Source of the DNA: Bacteroidales bacterium
Lineage (GTDB): Bacteria; Bacteroidota; Bacteroidia; Bacteroidales; VadinHA17
Assembly: GCA_003520925.1 (NCBI GenBank)
Contig: DOTV01000111.1
Coordinates: forward strand, 13,121 to 34,433
Reading direction: 5' to 3'
DNA: 21,313 bases
Part shown: positions 1-8,184 of the stretch, piece by piece
Numbering within the stretch: the first letter of the stretch is position 1
How the letters are laid out: each line of letters starts with the position of its first letter
The notes under the pieces: generated by a model
Databases searched by the model: none
What the model was told of the DNA's origin: nothing
The model's input: the letters and a program-made list of their open reading frames with translations, nothing else
Made by a program: the position numbers and the translations under genes

Positions 1-21
1 GTCGTGAGTCGTGAGTCGTGA
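1..21. repeat. three tandem copies of a 7-base repeat, GTCGTGA
   Basis: The window opens with three exact copies of GTCGTGA. The array is cut by the window edge, so its true length is unknown. In the same phase the unit resembles the GTCRGGC form of the heptamers at 7721-7748, differing at about two positions. It may be the end of a cassette like the one at 7720-8219, but that is inference because the upstream sequence is missing. Confidence 0.75.
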
Positions 22-25
22 ACCA

Positions 26-56
26 TATGTCTATTCCCATATTATTACTACCTTTG
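26..56 (+). promoter_or_regulatory. Bacteroidota-type promoter candidate for the lipoprotein-receptor operon
   Basis: TACCTTTG at 49-56 matches the Bacteroidota -7 consensus TAnnTTTG at every defined position. A TATG at 26-29 (3 of 4 matches to TTTG) lies upstream with a 19-base spacer, the usual spacing. Transcription would start near 63, leaving a leader of about 50 bases before the ATG at 113. Prediction only. Confidence 0.5.
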
Positions 57-112
57 ATCTGAGTTTGTTTTGCAATTGTTTACATGAGTTTATTCACATA
101 AAATCGGATATC

Positions 113-520
113 ATGAAAAACCTTGTGATGCTTTTAATAATTTCAGGATGTTTCGTGTATTTTTCCTGCAGCGAAAAAGAATCCGAACGGTTCAGACTTC
201 TTACCGACCCAACATGGGTAACCGACAGTCTGCTGGCAAACGGTGTCAATGCTGGCGGAGCAGGCGGACTTCTTACAAAGTTCGTAGGCGATGCAAAATT
301 CGAAAAAGACGGGACCGGATCTTTCGGCAAATATATCGGGACCTGGATGTTCAATGTCGATGAAACCGAACTTGTCATTAAGTCAGATTCCCTGCCCGTA
401 ACTTTAATTGCTGATATAAAAGAGCTGACTGCCAACTCATTGAAACTTACAACAGTTCTTCCGAATCTTCAGGATCTCCAAAACCCGTATAATATCAGGA
501 TGACTTTCAAGGCAAAATGA
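113..520 (+). CDS. small lipoprotein, possibly lipocalin-like
   Basis: This 135-residue protein has a short hydrophobic N-terminus ending in a lipoprotein cysteine. Cys19 (context FSCSEKES) is preferred over Cys13 (ISGC), because the acidic residues after Cys19 resemble the Bacteroidota signal that sends lipoproteins to the cell surface. The rest is rich in beta strands and contains FEKDGTGSFGKYIGTWMF, a layout seen in small lipocalin-like proteins of this phylum; that family call is by resemblance. The ATG at 113 is chosen because extending upstream to 11 would translate the heptamer repeats and hide the signal peptide. Its stop overlaps the start of the TonB receptor by 4 bases (ATGA), so the two are probably translated together and may form one outer-membrane complex. 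Ligand unknown. Confidence 0.8.
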   Translation: MKNLVMLLIISGCFVYFSCSEKESERFRLLTDPTWVTDSLLANGVNAGGAGGLLTKFVGDAKFEKDGTGSFGKYIGTWMFNVDETELVIKSDSLPVTLIADIKELTANSLKLTTVLPNLQDLQNPYNIRMTFKAK

Positions 521-2739
521 TGCGCTACATCATTACAGCCATATTCCTTCTGTTTGCTTCAGCTGTTTATAGTCTCCAGAATCAGGGTATTATAAGAGGA
601 AGAGTTACTGACCGGAATTCAAACGAACCACTTCCGGGAGTCTATATTATCTATGGAAAACATCTCGGCACTACAAGTGACGAAAACGGCTTATTTCAAA
701 TCAATACTACTTCAGGAAAAATATCCGTCACATTTCAGTTTATTGGTTACGAACCTGTTACGAAGGACATTGTAATCCGGCCGAATGATACTACCGCACT
801 GGATATCGCTATGGAAATGAAAATCCGTGAAATCGACCAGATTGTGGTAAGCGCCGACAAAATTGAAAAAAGAGTTTCTGAGCTTTCCGTTTCTATGGAT
901 ATCATCAAAACCTCTTTCCTGTCGGAAAACCATATTACCGATGCCCAGGAGATCATAAACAGGACCCCTGGTATTGAGGTGATGGACGGTCAGGCTTCGG
1001 TGAGGGGAGGAAGCGGGTTCAGCTATGGAGCCGGGAGCCGGGTTCTGGCACTTATCGACGGACTTCCAATGCTGTCGGCCGATGCGGGAAACATTAAATG
1101 GCAGTATATGCCTATGGAAAACCTCGCCCAGATAGAAATTATTAAGGGTGCATCATCAGTCCTCTATGGTTCATCAGCTCTTAACGGAATAATAAATTTC
1201 CGTACAGCCGATGCAACAAACATTCCGATAACTCAATTTTTTACTGAAGCAGGCATTTATGATAACCCAAAAAACAAAAAATGGATCTGGTGGGATACTC
1301 CGAGGATCTTTTCAACAACTTCATTTTCTCATCTCCAGAAATTCGGTAAAACTGATTTCGGGATAGGAGGAAACTTGTTCATCGATGAAGGTTACAGGAG
1401 GCTCAATGGTGAAAAGCTGGCAAGGATTAACCTGAAAATAAAACACTTCAGCGACAAAATCAAGGGACTCAATTATGGTTTGAGCGTGAATTCTGGTTAC
1501 AACACTAAAAAAGATTTTGTCCTGTGGGAAGACGCTGAAAACGGAGCTCTGAAACAGTCGCCTGCAACAGCAAATGAGTATCATGGTACATTTCTGACCA
1601 TCGATCCATTCATTTCATTTAAGAAGTCCGGCCGGTTCCAGCACGACCTTAAAATGCGTCTGCAATCAACTCTTAACCGGCTGCCCGAGAGTGAACAGAA
1701 CAACAGTGATGCGGTCTCACTTTATGCCGAATATCAGCTTTGGTACAGACTGCTTGATATACTTGATCTTACTGCAGGCTTGTCGGAAAATTACAGCAAG
1801 GTTAATTCAAATTTTTTTGGTGATCATTCGGGATTTAATATCGCAGGTTTCACCCAGTTTGAAATCAGACCCATTAAAAGGCTAAAGGCAGTTGCGGGTT
1901 TAAGAGTCGAAAATTACTCACTTGACGGCATTAATGATAAGTTAGTCCCCATCGTAAGGGCCGGGCTGAACTGGCAGGCAGCTGAGTTTACTTTTCTGAG
2001 AGCATCGTTCGGGCAGGGTTACCGTTTCCCTTCAATAGCTGAAAAATTTGCCTCAACTACAATCGGATCAATCAGAATAATTCCAAATCCCGGCATCCTG
2101 CCGGAATCTGGCTGGAGCACTGAAGCCGGTATAAAACAGGGGATTCTGTTTGGAAATATTTCCGGACAGGCCGATCTTTCAATCTTCCTGCTTCAGAACT
2201 CAAATATGATTGAATACATGTTCGGTCTCTATGCCGAGGGTCTTGGTTTCAGGGCCACAAATGTAGAACAATCGCGTGTTTACGGCCTGGAAACTGAACT
2301 TCTTTTATCACGCTCCTTTGGGAAATTCCAGACTGTACTTACCGGCGGTTATACGTTCACTTATCCGGTGGAATTCAACAGTCGCACAAATCAAAATACA
2401 GATGTCTACCTTAAGTACAGGAGAAAACACTCAGGAATACTTTCGCTTGATACCAGATGGAAGAGGTTAAATCTTGGAGTAAGTCTTTACATTAAATCGA
2501 AGATCCTGAATATAGATGATGTTTTCATTACAACCGGCATCCTCCCCGGGTTTGACGATTACTGGGCTGGTCATAATACAGGCTACGGTATGCTCGATGC
2601 GAACTTTGGCTTTAAAATAAATGAAAAATACACTCTTTCCCTTGCTGTTAAGAATTTAACAAACACTGAATACATGGGTCGACCAGGTGACATCCAGCCA
2701 CAGAGGAATTTCAGTTTGAGGTTTTCAGGAAAAATATAG
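517..2739 (+). CDS. TonB-dependent outer-membrane receptor
   Basis: A 740-residue outer-membrane receptor importing an unidentified ligand with energy from TonB. A signal peptide covers about residues 1-20. A carboxypeptidase-regulatory-like beta domain follows at about 24-102 (GIIRGRVTDRNSNEPLPGV). A possible TonB box, QIVVSADK, lies at about 108-115. The plug runs from about 125 to 232 and has the typical NRTPGIEVMDGQASVRGG and IEIIKGASSVLYGSSALNG segments. A beta barrel fills the rest, with a C-terminal strand ending FSLRFSGKI. The length is shorter than SusC proteins (about 1000 residues) and no SusD gene is adjacent, so siderophore, cofactor, metal or small-glycan import are all possible. 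Translation is coupled to the lipoprotein upstream through the ATGA overlap; a second ATG follows at 520. Confidence 0.93.
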   Translation: MMRYIITAIFLLFASAVYSLQNQGIIRGRVTDRNSNEPLPGVYIIYGKHLGTTSDENGLFQINTTSGKISVTFQFIGYEPVTKDIVIRPNDTTALDIAMEMKIREIDQIVVSADKIEKRVSELSVSMDIIKTSFLSENHITDAQEIINRTPGIEVMDGQASVRGGSGFSYGAGSRVLALIDGLPMLSADAGNIKWQYMPMENLAQIEIIKGASSVLYGSSALNGIINFRTADATNIPITQFFTEAGIYDNPKNKKWIWWDTPRIFSTTSFSHLQKFGKTDFGIGGNLFIDEGYRRLNGEKLARINLKIKHFSDKIKGLNYGLSVNSGYNTKKDFVLWEDAENGALKQSPATANEYHGTFLTIDPFISFKKSGRFQHDLKMRLQSTLNRLPESEQNNSDAVSLYAEYQLWYRLLDILDLTAGLSENYSKVNSNFFGDHSGFNIAGFTQFEIRPIKRLKAVAGLRVENYSLDGINDKLVPIVRAGLNWQAAEFTFLRASFGQGYRFPSIAEKFASTTIGSIRIIPNPGILPESGWSTEAGIKQGILFGNISGQADLSIFLLQNSNMIEYMFGLYAEGLGFRATNVEQSRVYGLETELLLSRSFGKFQTVLTGGYTFTYPVEFNSRTNQNTDVYLKYRRKHSGILSLDTRWKRLNLGVSLYIKSKILNIDDVFITTGILPGFDDYWAGHNTGYGMLDANFGFKINEKYTLSLAVKNLTNTEYMGRPGDIQPQRNFSLRFSGKI

Positions 2740-2761
2740 AACCTCACCCCCTTGAAGATTT

Positions 2762-2880
2762 CATGTACTCACCCCCTTGTTTTCCCCCTCTCTGCTTCGC
2801 AAAGAGGGGGAATTTACTACTTTTCAATATATTAAGCCCCCTCTTTACTTTGTAGAGAGGGGGTTGGGGGTGAGTACATG
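2762..2880. repeat. 119-base nested palindrome (REP- or MITE-like)
   Basis: CATGTACTCACCCCC at 2762-2776 is repeated exactly in inverted form at 2866-2880. Each half contains its own hairpin: CCCCCTCT 2784-2791 with AGAGGGGG 2803-2810, and CCCCCTCT 2837-2844 with AGAGGGGG 2856-2863. The right half is an imperfect inverted copy of the left. CTCACCCCCTTG also occurs twice directly, at 2743-2754 and 2768-2779. No T-tract follows either hairpin and there is no ORF inside, so it looks like a dispersed intergenic repeat and not a simple terminator. It fills most of the 216-base gap between the receptor and the isomerase. Confidence 0.85.
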
Positions 2881-2955
2881 TAGATTAGAGTTGAGGCTGC
2901 TTGAAAAGGTCAAAAAGTACAATAATTACTATCTTCATCCTAAAATCTTTTAATA

Positions 2956-4389
2956 ATGAGTACTAACTTCCCACTCAAAATCGGCCTTTTCGGCATTGGC
3001 CTTGATGCATATTGGCCTCAGTTCGAAGGTCTGAAAGAACGTCTTGAAGGATATCTTGAATACGTCGGCAGAAAGCTTGAAAGTTATGACGCAGGAATAG
3101 TAAACCTGGGACTTATTGACAATCCGGTGTCGGCATTGGAGGCAGGTCATAAATTCAAACAGGCAGATGTTGATATTATTTTTCTCCATGTCACCACTTA
3201 TGCACTTTCATCCACAGTTCTTCCGGTAGTGCAAAGGGCAAAGGTTCCGGTTATAATCTTAAATCTTTCGCCTGAAAAAGCAATTGACTACAGGTCTTTT
3301 AATAAATTAAATGACAGGACGAGAATGACCGGTGAATGGCTGGCAAATGTTTCGGCATGCCCTGTTCCCGAAATAGCAAATGTGTTCATCAGAGCCGGTA
3401 TTAAATTTCATCAGATTACAGGAGTATTGCATGGCGAAACAGAGGTCTGGAATGAAGTCAGTGAATGGATCCATGCAGCTTCAGTTGCCAATAAGATGGC
3501 GCATAACAGGCTGGGTTGTATGGGACATTATTACGGTGGCATGCTTGATGTTTACACAGATCTCATTCTTCAGCTGACATCCTTTGGCGGTCATATCGAA
3601 ATGATTGAGGTGGAAGAACTGACAGAACTCAGAACAGAAGTAACCACCAAAGAAATCAATGACCGTGTCATGCTGTTTTACAGGGAATTCGACATTGATG
3701 ACAATTGTTCTGAAACTGATTTGAAACAGGCAGCCCGTACCTCTGTAGCGCTCGATAAACTGGTTGAAAAACATGACCTTGGATCGATGGCATATTATCA
3801 CTGCGGCACAGGTGTGCAGGAGAATGAGGATGTCATCAGTTCGATTATCCTGGCCAATTCATTGCTGACCTCACAGGGGATTCCTGTAGCCGGAGAGTAT
3901 GAGATAAAGAATGCACAGGCTATGAAGATAATGGATTGCTTCGGTGCCGGAGGTTCTTTTACTGAGTTTTATGCCCTCGATTTTAAGGATGATATTGTTC
4001 TGATGGGCCACGACGGTCCGGGGCATCTGGCAATAGCAGAAGGAAAAACCAAAGTAAAACCGCTCGATGTGTTCCATGGAAAAGTAGGAAAAGGATTATC
4101 CGTTGAAATGTCCGTAAAACATGGGAAAATTACCTTATTGTCAGTCGTGCAAAAAGCTGATGGAAAATTAATGCTTCTAACGGCCGAGGGAGAATCAGTT
4201 CCGGGGCCGATCCTTGAGATAGGGAATACAAACAGCCGCTATAAATTTCCGATTGGCGTAAAGAACTTCGTCAACACATGGAACAGTTTTGGTCCGGCAC
4301 ATCACTGCGCCGCAGGAGTAGGGCATATAGCTTCCAAAATAAAGAAATTAGGTGATTTGCTTAATATTGAAGTTGTTCAGGTCTGCTGA
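2956..4389 (+). CDS. sugar isomerase, L-arabinose/L-fucose isomerase type
   Basis: A 477-residue cytoplasmic protein resembling metal-dependent aldose-ketose isomerases of the L-arabinose (AraA)/L-fucose isomerase fold. It has no signal peptide. The N-terminal Rossmann-like region includes DVDIIFLHVTTYALSSTVLP (about 71-90). The metal and catalytic set of AraA (Glu, Glu, His, His in that order) has plausible counterparts: Glu314 or Glu316 in AGEYEIKN, Glu337 in FTEFYALD, His352 or His357 in GHDGPGHLAI, and His449/450 in GPAHHCAAG. E. coli AraA is about 500 residues, so the size fits. Sequence detail is too divergent to name the sugar. The next gene is a GH106-like lipoprotein, which makes a deoxy sugar such as L-rhamnose or L-fucose as plausible as L-arabinose. 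No clear promoter was seen; TATCTTCA at 2930-2937 is a weak -7 candidate. Confidence 0.82.
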   Translation: MSTNFPLKIGLFGIGLDAYWPQFEGLKERLEGYLEYVGRKLESYDAGIVNLGLIDNPVSALEAGHKFKQADVDIIFLHVTTYALSSTVLPVVQRAKVPVIILNLSPEKAIDYRSFNKLNDRTRMTGEWLANVSACPVPEIANVFIRAGIKFHQITGVLHGETEVWNEVSEWIHAASVANKMAHNRLGCMGHYYGGMLDVYTDLILQLTSFGGHIEMIEVEELTELRTEVTTKEINDRVMLFYREFDIDDNCSETDLKQAARTSVALDKLVEKHDLGSMAYYHCGTGVQENEDVISSIILANSLLTSQGIPVAGEYEIKNAQAMKIMDCFGAGGSFTEFYALDFKDDIVLMGHDGPGHLAIAEGKTKVKPLDVFHGKVGKGLSVEMSVKHGKITLLSVVQKADGKLMLLTAEGESVPGPILEIGNTNSRYKFPIGVKNFVNTWNSFGPAHHCAAGVGHIASKIKKLGDLLNIEVVQVC

Positions 4390-4395
4390 TCTTTA

Positions 4396-4480
4396 AACCA
4401 CTGATTAACACGGCGTTTTATGGAGTTTCACGGTTATAAACTCCGTGCTACTTCGTGTAACTCTGTGTATCTCCGTGGTT
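4396..4480. repeat. palindromic array of 10-base repeats (divergent layout)
   Basis: The right arm is four decamers on the + strand at 4441-4480: CTCCGTGCTA, CTTCGTGTAA, CTCTGTGTAT, CTCCGTGGTT. The left arm, 4396-4435, is four decamers of the same family on the minus strand: AACCGTGAAA, CTCCATAAAA, CGCCGTGTTA, ATCAGTGGTT reading outward. A 5-base centre, ATAAA, separates them. The unit consensus is about CTCCGTGTAA. The whole can fold on itself as a long imperfect hairpin. No T-tract and no ORF. A related array lies at 16462-16561. Confidence 0.8.
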
Positions 4481-4587
4481 AATGGATCTCATATTGGAAT
4501 TTATCCAAACCTGGAAAACTGATAATCTGAATTGAAAATCAATAATTAGTATCTTTATTTTATTAAATTTTTATAATCTTATTGTCT

Positions 4588-7500
4588 ATGAAACCTCTTA
4601 AAAATCCATTCGCGCCAAGTCTCCTGGTATTTGTATTATTGATTTTAAGCAATTCCTGCAAAAAGAGTATTGTGAACGAAGTCAAAATCAACGATTTTGC
4701 ATCTTTATCAGCTGAATTCAAATCACCTCCTGCAGAATATACCACAGCTCCTTTCTTTGTCTGGAATTACAGGATCACAAAAGAGGAAATAGATAAATTC
4801 CTTCAGGACTTCAAAAACCAGGGAAGCAGCCAGGTTTTCGTTCACCCGCGCCCCGGACTTATAACAGAATATCTTGCCGATGAATGGTTTGATCTTTTCA
4901 GATACACTGTCGATAAAGGCAAGGAGATGGGTATGAAAGTATGGATCTATGATGAAAACTCATATCCAAGCGGATTTGCGGGCGGACACGTTCCCGATCA
5001 GATGCCGGAATCATATAACCAGGGTCAGGGATTAAGAATGACTATGACAGATGTGCTTCCTGATACTGCAGGCAAGTTTTATCTTTGCCTGAAAGAGGTA
5101 AACGGGGCTTTCAGCGATATTACTTCTTCCCTCGATACTGAAGTAGGGGAAATGGGAAAATACTACCTCTTCTCGAAAACATTCAACGGAAAAAGTGACT
5201 GGTATGGCGGATTTTCTTATGTCGATCTCCTTTATCCGGGAGTAACGCAAAAATTTCTTAATGTGACTATGCCAGGTTATGAAAAATCAATTGGCAGTGA
5301 GTTGGGATTAACCGTTCCCGGAATTTTTACGGATGAGCCTCAGATAAGCTCCCCTGGAGGTATCAGATGGACACCCGACCTGTTTGAAGTCTTTCAGAAT
5401 AGATGGCATTATGACCTCAGGACTCAGCTCCCATCCCTGTTTGCGGAGGTTGGTGACTGGAAGAGAGTCAGACATAATTATACGCAGACTCTGCTTCAGC
5501 TTTTCATCGACAGATGGGCAAAACCCTATTATGAATACTGCGAAGGGAAAGGGTTGAAATTTACCGGACATTACTGGGAACATGAATGGCCCAGTATGAG
5601 GAACGGAGGCGATAATATGGCTATGTATGCATGGTTCCAGATGCCCGCTATCGATATGCTCTTCAATCAATGGGACGACTCAACAGCAAGAGCTCAGTTT
5701 GGCAATGTAAGATCTGTAAAAGAACTGGCCAGTGCTGCAAACCAGACCGGAAGGCAGAGGAAGATGAGTGAAACTTATGGAGGCTCAGGCTGGGAACTGA
5801 CCTTTGCAGAGATGAAACGCAACGGGGACTGGGAATATGCCCTTGGCGTAAACCTTATGAACCAGCATCTTACATACTTCTCTTTAGCCGGAGCCAGAAA
5901 ATATGATTACCCTCCTTCATTTGATTATCATGAGCCATGGTGGGAAAATTATAAATATATTAATAATCATTACGCAAGGCTTTCATTGGCACTCTCTGCC
6001 GGAAAACAGATAAATGACATACTGGTCCTTGAACCTACAACATCTGCCTGGTTATATGACTCTTATAATGCAAGGAATAAGAAAGTAACTGAGATCGGTC
6101 AGGCATTTCAGACATTCATAACAACACTCGAAAAGAACCAGGTTGAATATGATCTGGGATCTGAAAATGTAATTAAGGATAAGGGATCGGTCAGTAACGG
6201 GAAATTCATTGTCGGCCAGTGCAGCTATTCAACTGTCGTTATCCCTCCCATGATGGAGAACCTCGATCTGGAAACATATAAACTTCTTGAAAGATTTGTT
6301 TTTAAGGGGGGCAGGGTTATTGCTTTTTCTCTTCCCTCTCTGGTTGAGGGTGCCCCAAGTAAAGGTTTAGGTGATTTTTTGTCAAAAGCAGCCGGTAAGA
6401 TTATTCAGATACAGGATCTGACGCCGGAAGTGATAAGTAATTATTTCTCAGACAAAAACTTAAGTTTTTCGGGTCTTACCGGCGGTAATCTTTATCATCA
6501 CAGGAGAACTCTGCCTGACGGTCAGATACTGTTCCTGTCTAATTCAAGTCTCTCTGATTCACTCAGGGGAACTGTTAGAATCAACGGGGCTGATGCAATT
6601 GAATTGAATAGTGTCTCTGGTGAAATCAAAAGCTATCCCGTTGCCAGGGAAGGTGAAGAATTAAGTTTCTCGGTTGACCTCCCACCTGCCGGAAGTCTTC
6701 TTCTCTATGTCCCTGATTTACAAAAGGAAGGGTTTTCTGCACCGGCAGTTCTAAAAAACAAGGAAATTATACCTGTTTCTTCACCTTTGCTTGTCACCCG
6801 TGACAATGACAATGCATTAGCGATCGAATTCTGTGATCTTCAGCTTGGAGGTGAACTGACTAAAGATCTCCATACATATAATGCTTCTGATAAAGTATAT
6901 AAGAATTTTGGTTTTAAAAACGGCAATCCATGGAACACTTCAGTACAATTTAAAACCAGGACTGTTGACCGCGATACTTTCGGAACAAATACAGTATTCT
7001 CAGTCACTTATCATTTCGATATAAAGAGTGGTTTTGATTTCTCCTCCCTGAAAGCAGTTGTTGAGAGACCTGCACTTTGGAGTGTCTCCCTCAATGGGAT
7101 TGAAATACGGCCTGAGCCCGGTAAGTGGTGGCTCGACAGGGAATTTGGGGTTTTTAACATTGGGAATCTTACTAAGAAAGGTGATAACACCTTAACCCTT
7201 AAAGCAAACCCCATGAAAATTCATGCCGAAATTGAACCTGTTTATATTACCGGGGATTTTTCCGTTTTGCCATCGGAAAAAGGGTGGACTATCGGACCTT
7301 CTGTTAAAAAGTTAACAACCGGAAGCTGGAAGGACCAGGGAATGCCTTTCTACTCCTGGGGAGTTAATTATATCAGGGAATACAATATTGAAAAGCCCGA
7401 AGGCAAATACTTCATCAGGCTTAATAACTGGAGCGGGACTGTTGCTGAAGTATTTGTTAATGAAAAACCAGGACCTGTCATTGCCTTTCCCCCGTATGAA

Positions 7501-7719
7501 TCGGATATTACAGGTTTAGTGGGCACCGGATCCAACAAAATAAAGGTAAAGGTAATTGGAAGTCTTAAAAACCTTTTAGGTCCGCATTTCAATAATCCCA
7601 AGCCAGGTCTGGTTTCACCAGGCTCCTTCAGGAATGTAAATTCATATCCGCCAGGAAAAGATTACCAGCTTCTTAATTACGGGTTAATGGATGAGTTTAC
7701 CGTGTTACAGAAAAGATAG
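4588..7719 (+). CDS. GH106-like glycosidase lipoprotein (probable alpha-L-rhamnosidase family)
   Basis: A 1043-residue lipoprotein with hydrophobic segment 9-20 and lipobox SNSC (Cys24). Signature segments of the GH106 alpha-L-rhamnosidase-like group are present: APFFVWNYRITKEEID (54-69), VFVHPRPGLITEYLADEWF (83-101), WIYDENSYPSG (119-129), GIFTDEPQ (245-252), GHYWEHEWPS (327-336) and SETYGGSGWELTF (394-406). The conserved acids in these segments (Glu123, Asp249/Glu250, Glu331/Glu333, Glu395) are the catalytic or calcium-binding candidates, but roles cannot be assigned here. The C-terminal third (about 700-1043) looks beta-sandwich-like, as in GH2-type sugar-binding domains. The ATG at 4588 is chosen over an in-frame TTG two codons upstream because it starts cleanly at MKPLK. 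It should remove terminal rhamnose or a similar sugar from oligosaccharides in the periplasm or at the surface. TATCTTTA at 4550-4557 is a weak -7 candidate. Confidence 0.82.
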   Translation: MKPLKNPFAPSLLVFVLLILSNSCKKSIVNEVKINDFASLSAEFKSPPAEYTTAPFFVWNYRITKEEIDKFLQDFKNQGSSQVFVHPRPGLITEYLADEWFDLFRYTVDKGKEMGMKVWIYDENSYPSGFAGGHVPDQMPESYNQGQGLRMTMTDVLPDTAGKFYLCLKEVNGAFSDITSSLDTEVGEMGKYYLFSKTFNGKSDWYGGFSYVDLLYPGVTQKFLNVTMPGYEKSIGSELGLTVPGIFTDEPQISSPGGIRWTPDLFEVFQNRWHYDLRTQLPSLFAEVGDWKRVRHNYTQTLLQLFIDRWAKPYYEYCEGKGLKFTGHYWEHEWPSMRNGGDNMAMYAWFQMPAIDMLFNQWDDSTARAQFGNVRSVKELASAANQTGRQRKMSETYGGSGWELTFAEMKRNGDWEYALGVNLMNQHLTYFSLAGARKYDYPPSFDYHEPWWENYKYINNHYARLSLALSAGKQINDILVLEPTTSAWLYDSYNARNKKVTEIGQAFQTFITTLEKNQVEYDLGSENVIKDKGSVSNGKFIVGQCSYSTVVIPPMMENLDLETYKLLERFVFKGGRVIAFSLPSLVEGAPSKGLGDFLSKAAGKIIQIQDLTPEVISNYFSDKNLSFSGLTGGNLYHHRRTLPDGQILFLSNSSLSDSLRGTVRINGADAIELNSVSGEIKSYPVAREGEELSFSVDLPPAGSLLLYVPDLQKEGFSAPAVLKNKEIIPVSSPLLVTRDNDNALAIEFCDLQLGGELTKDLHTYNASDKVYKNFGFKNGNPWNTSVQFKTRTVDRDTFGTNTVFSVTYHFDIKSGFDFSSLKAVVERPALWSVSLNGIEIRPEPGKWWLDREFGVFNIGNLTKKGDNTLTLKANPMKIHAEIEPVYITGDFSVLPSEKGWTIGPSVKKLTTGSWKDQGMPFYSWGVNYIREYNIEKPEGKYFIRLNNWSGTVAEVFVNEKPGPVIAFPPYESDITGLVGTGSNKIKVKVIGSLKNLLGPHFNNPKPGLVSPGSFRNVNSYPPGKDYQLLNYGLMDEFTVLQKR

Positions 7720-7720
7720 G

Positions 7721-7748
7721 CGTCAGGCTTCGGGCGTCGGGCATCAGG
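7721..7748 (+). repeat. left 7-base repeat array, four units
   Basis: Four consecutive heptamers, CGTCAGG, CTTCGGG, CGTCGGG and CATCAGG, begin two bases after the stop codon of the glycosidase and end two bases before the stop codon of the convergent four-helix gene. The consensus is CRTCRGG (CAGGCRT in a shifted phase). The inverted counterpart lies at 8185-8219. Confidence 0.85.
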
Positions 7749-7750
7749 CC

Positions 7751-8104
7751 TTATTTAGACCGATACTTTATTAATGACGTCAGCATTGCACTTATTTGCT
7801 CACAATCTGTTTCGAGAGAAGAATATTGATTTTCTGTTAAATAACCGATTTCCTTACCGATTAATAACTGAGTTCTCAGCTCAGCTACAGAGCCTCTGGC
7901 GATATAGAAATGTCGTATACCCTGTTTATCAGTATCGAGATTATCTCCCTCAGCTATATTAGATGGTACTGATATAGAAGCTCTTCTTATCTGATCCTTC
8001 AATCCATAATCCTTAATAAAAGCTCCTTCTTCTGTTAGTTTGTAAATGTTGACAGCAAGATCTTTTGAATGAAGCCATACCTTTAATTCCTTAAAATTTC
8101 CCAT
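7751..8104 (-). CDS. four-helix-bundle protein (S23 / 23S rRNA intervening-sequence family)
   Basis: A 117-residue all-helical protein of the family first found inside 23S rRNA intervening sequences (TIGR02436/S23). The defining pattern is plain: FKELKVWLHSKDLAVNIYKLT (4-24), then GLKDQIRRASISVPSNIAEG (35-54), then FYIARGSVAELRTQL (66-80) and a last helix to LIKYRSK. Members form small oligomeric bundles with a basic surface and are related to the Avd accessory protein of diversity-generating retroelements; the function of stand-alone copies is unknown. No rRNA or reverse transcriptase gene is near. The gene sits alone on the opposite strand to its neighbours and is bracketed at 7721-7748 and 8185-8219 by arrays of 7-base repeats in opposite orientation, which suggests a self-contained, perhaps mobile, unit. 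Start at CAT 8102-8104 gives the usual family N-terminus. Confidence 0.93.
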   Translation of the reverse strand: MGNFKELKVWLHSKDLAVNIYKLTEEGAFIKDYGLKDQIRRASISVPSNIAEGDNLDTDKQGIRHFYIARGSVAELRTQLLIGKEIGYLTENQYSSLETDCEQISAMLTSLIKYRSK

Positions 8105-8184
8105 ATTGCAGCATTTTAATTAAAGACACATATTTATTTCCGCAAACTAATTTAGTGAATAATTCCTGTTCTGCCAATTTTTTC

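Noticed and set aside
11..112. N-terminal extension of the first lipoprotein
   Set aside because: It would translate the heptamer repeats and the promoter and place the signal peptide inside the protein.
2784..2863. Pair of rho-independent terminators
   Set aside because: The GC-rich hairpins are not followed by a T-tract on either strand, and they sit inside a larger exact inverted repeat, so a repeat element explains them better.
4441..4480. CRISPR array
   Set aside because: The units are 10 bases, contiguous and degenerate, with no spacers and no cas genes.
4582..4587. TTG start two codons upstream of the glycosidase ATG
   Set aside because: The ATG at 4588 begins a standard lipoprotein signal; the TTG adds only two residues and has no supporting ribosome-binding site.
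5308..5670. Minus-strand reading frame of 120 codons inside the glycosidase gene
   Set aside because: It is antisense to conserved GH106-like segments and has no recognisable domain or signal; it is a shadow frame.
7751..8104. Diversity-generating retroelement accessory gene (Avd)
   Set aside because: The protein family is related to Avd, but there is no reverse transcriptase and no template/variable repeat pair in the window.
7751..8104. 23S rRNA intervening sequence
   Set aside because: No rRNA sequence is seen on either side; the gene lies between protein genes.
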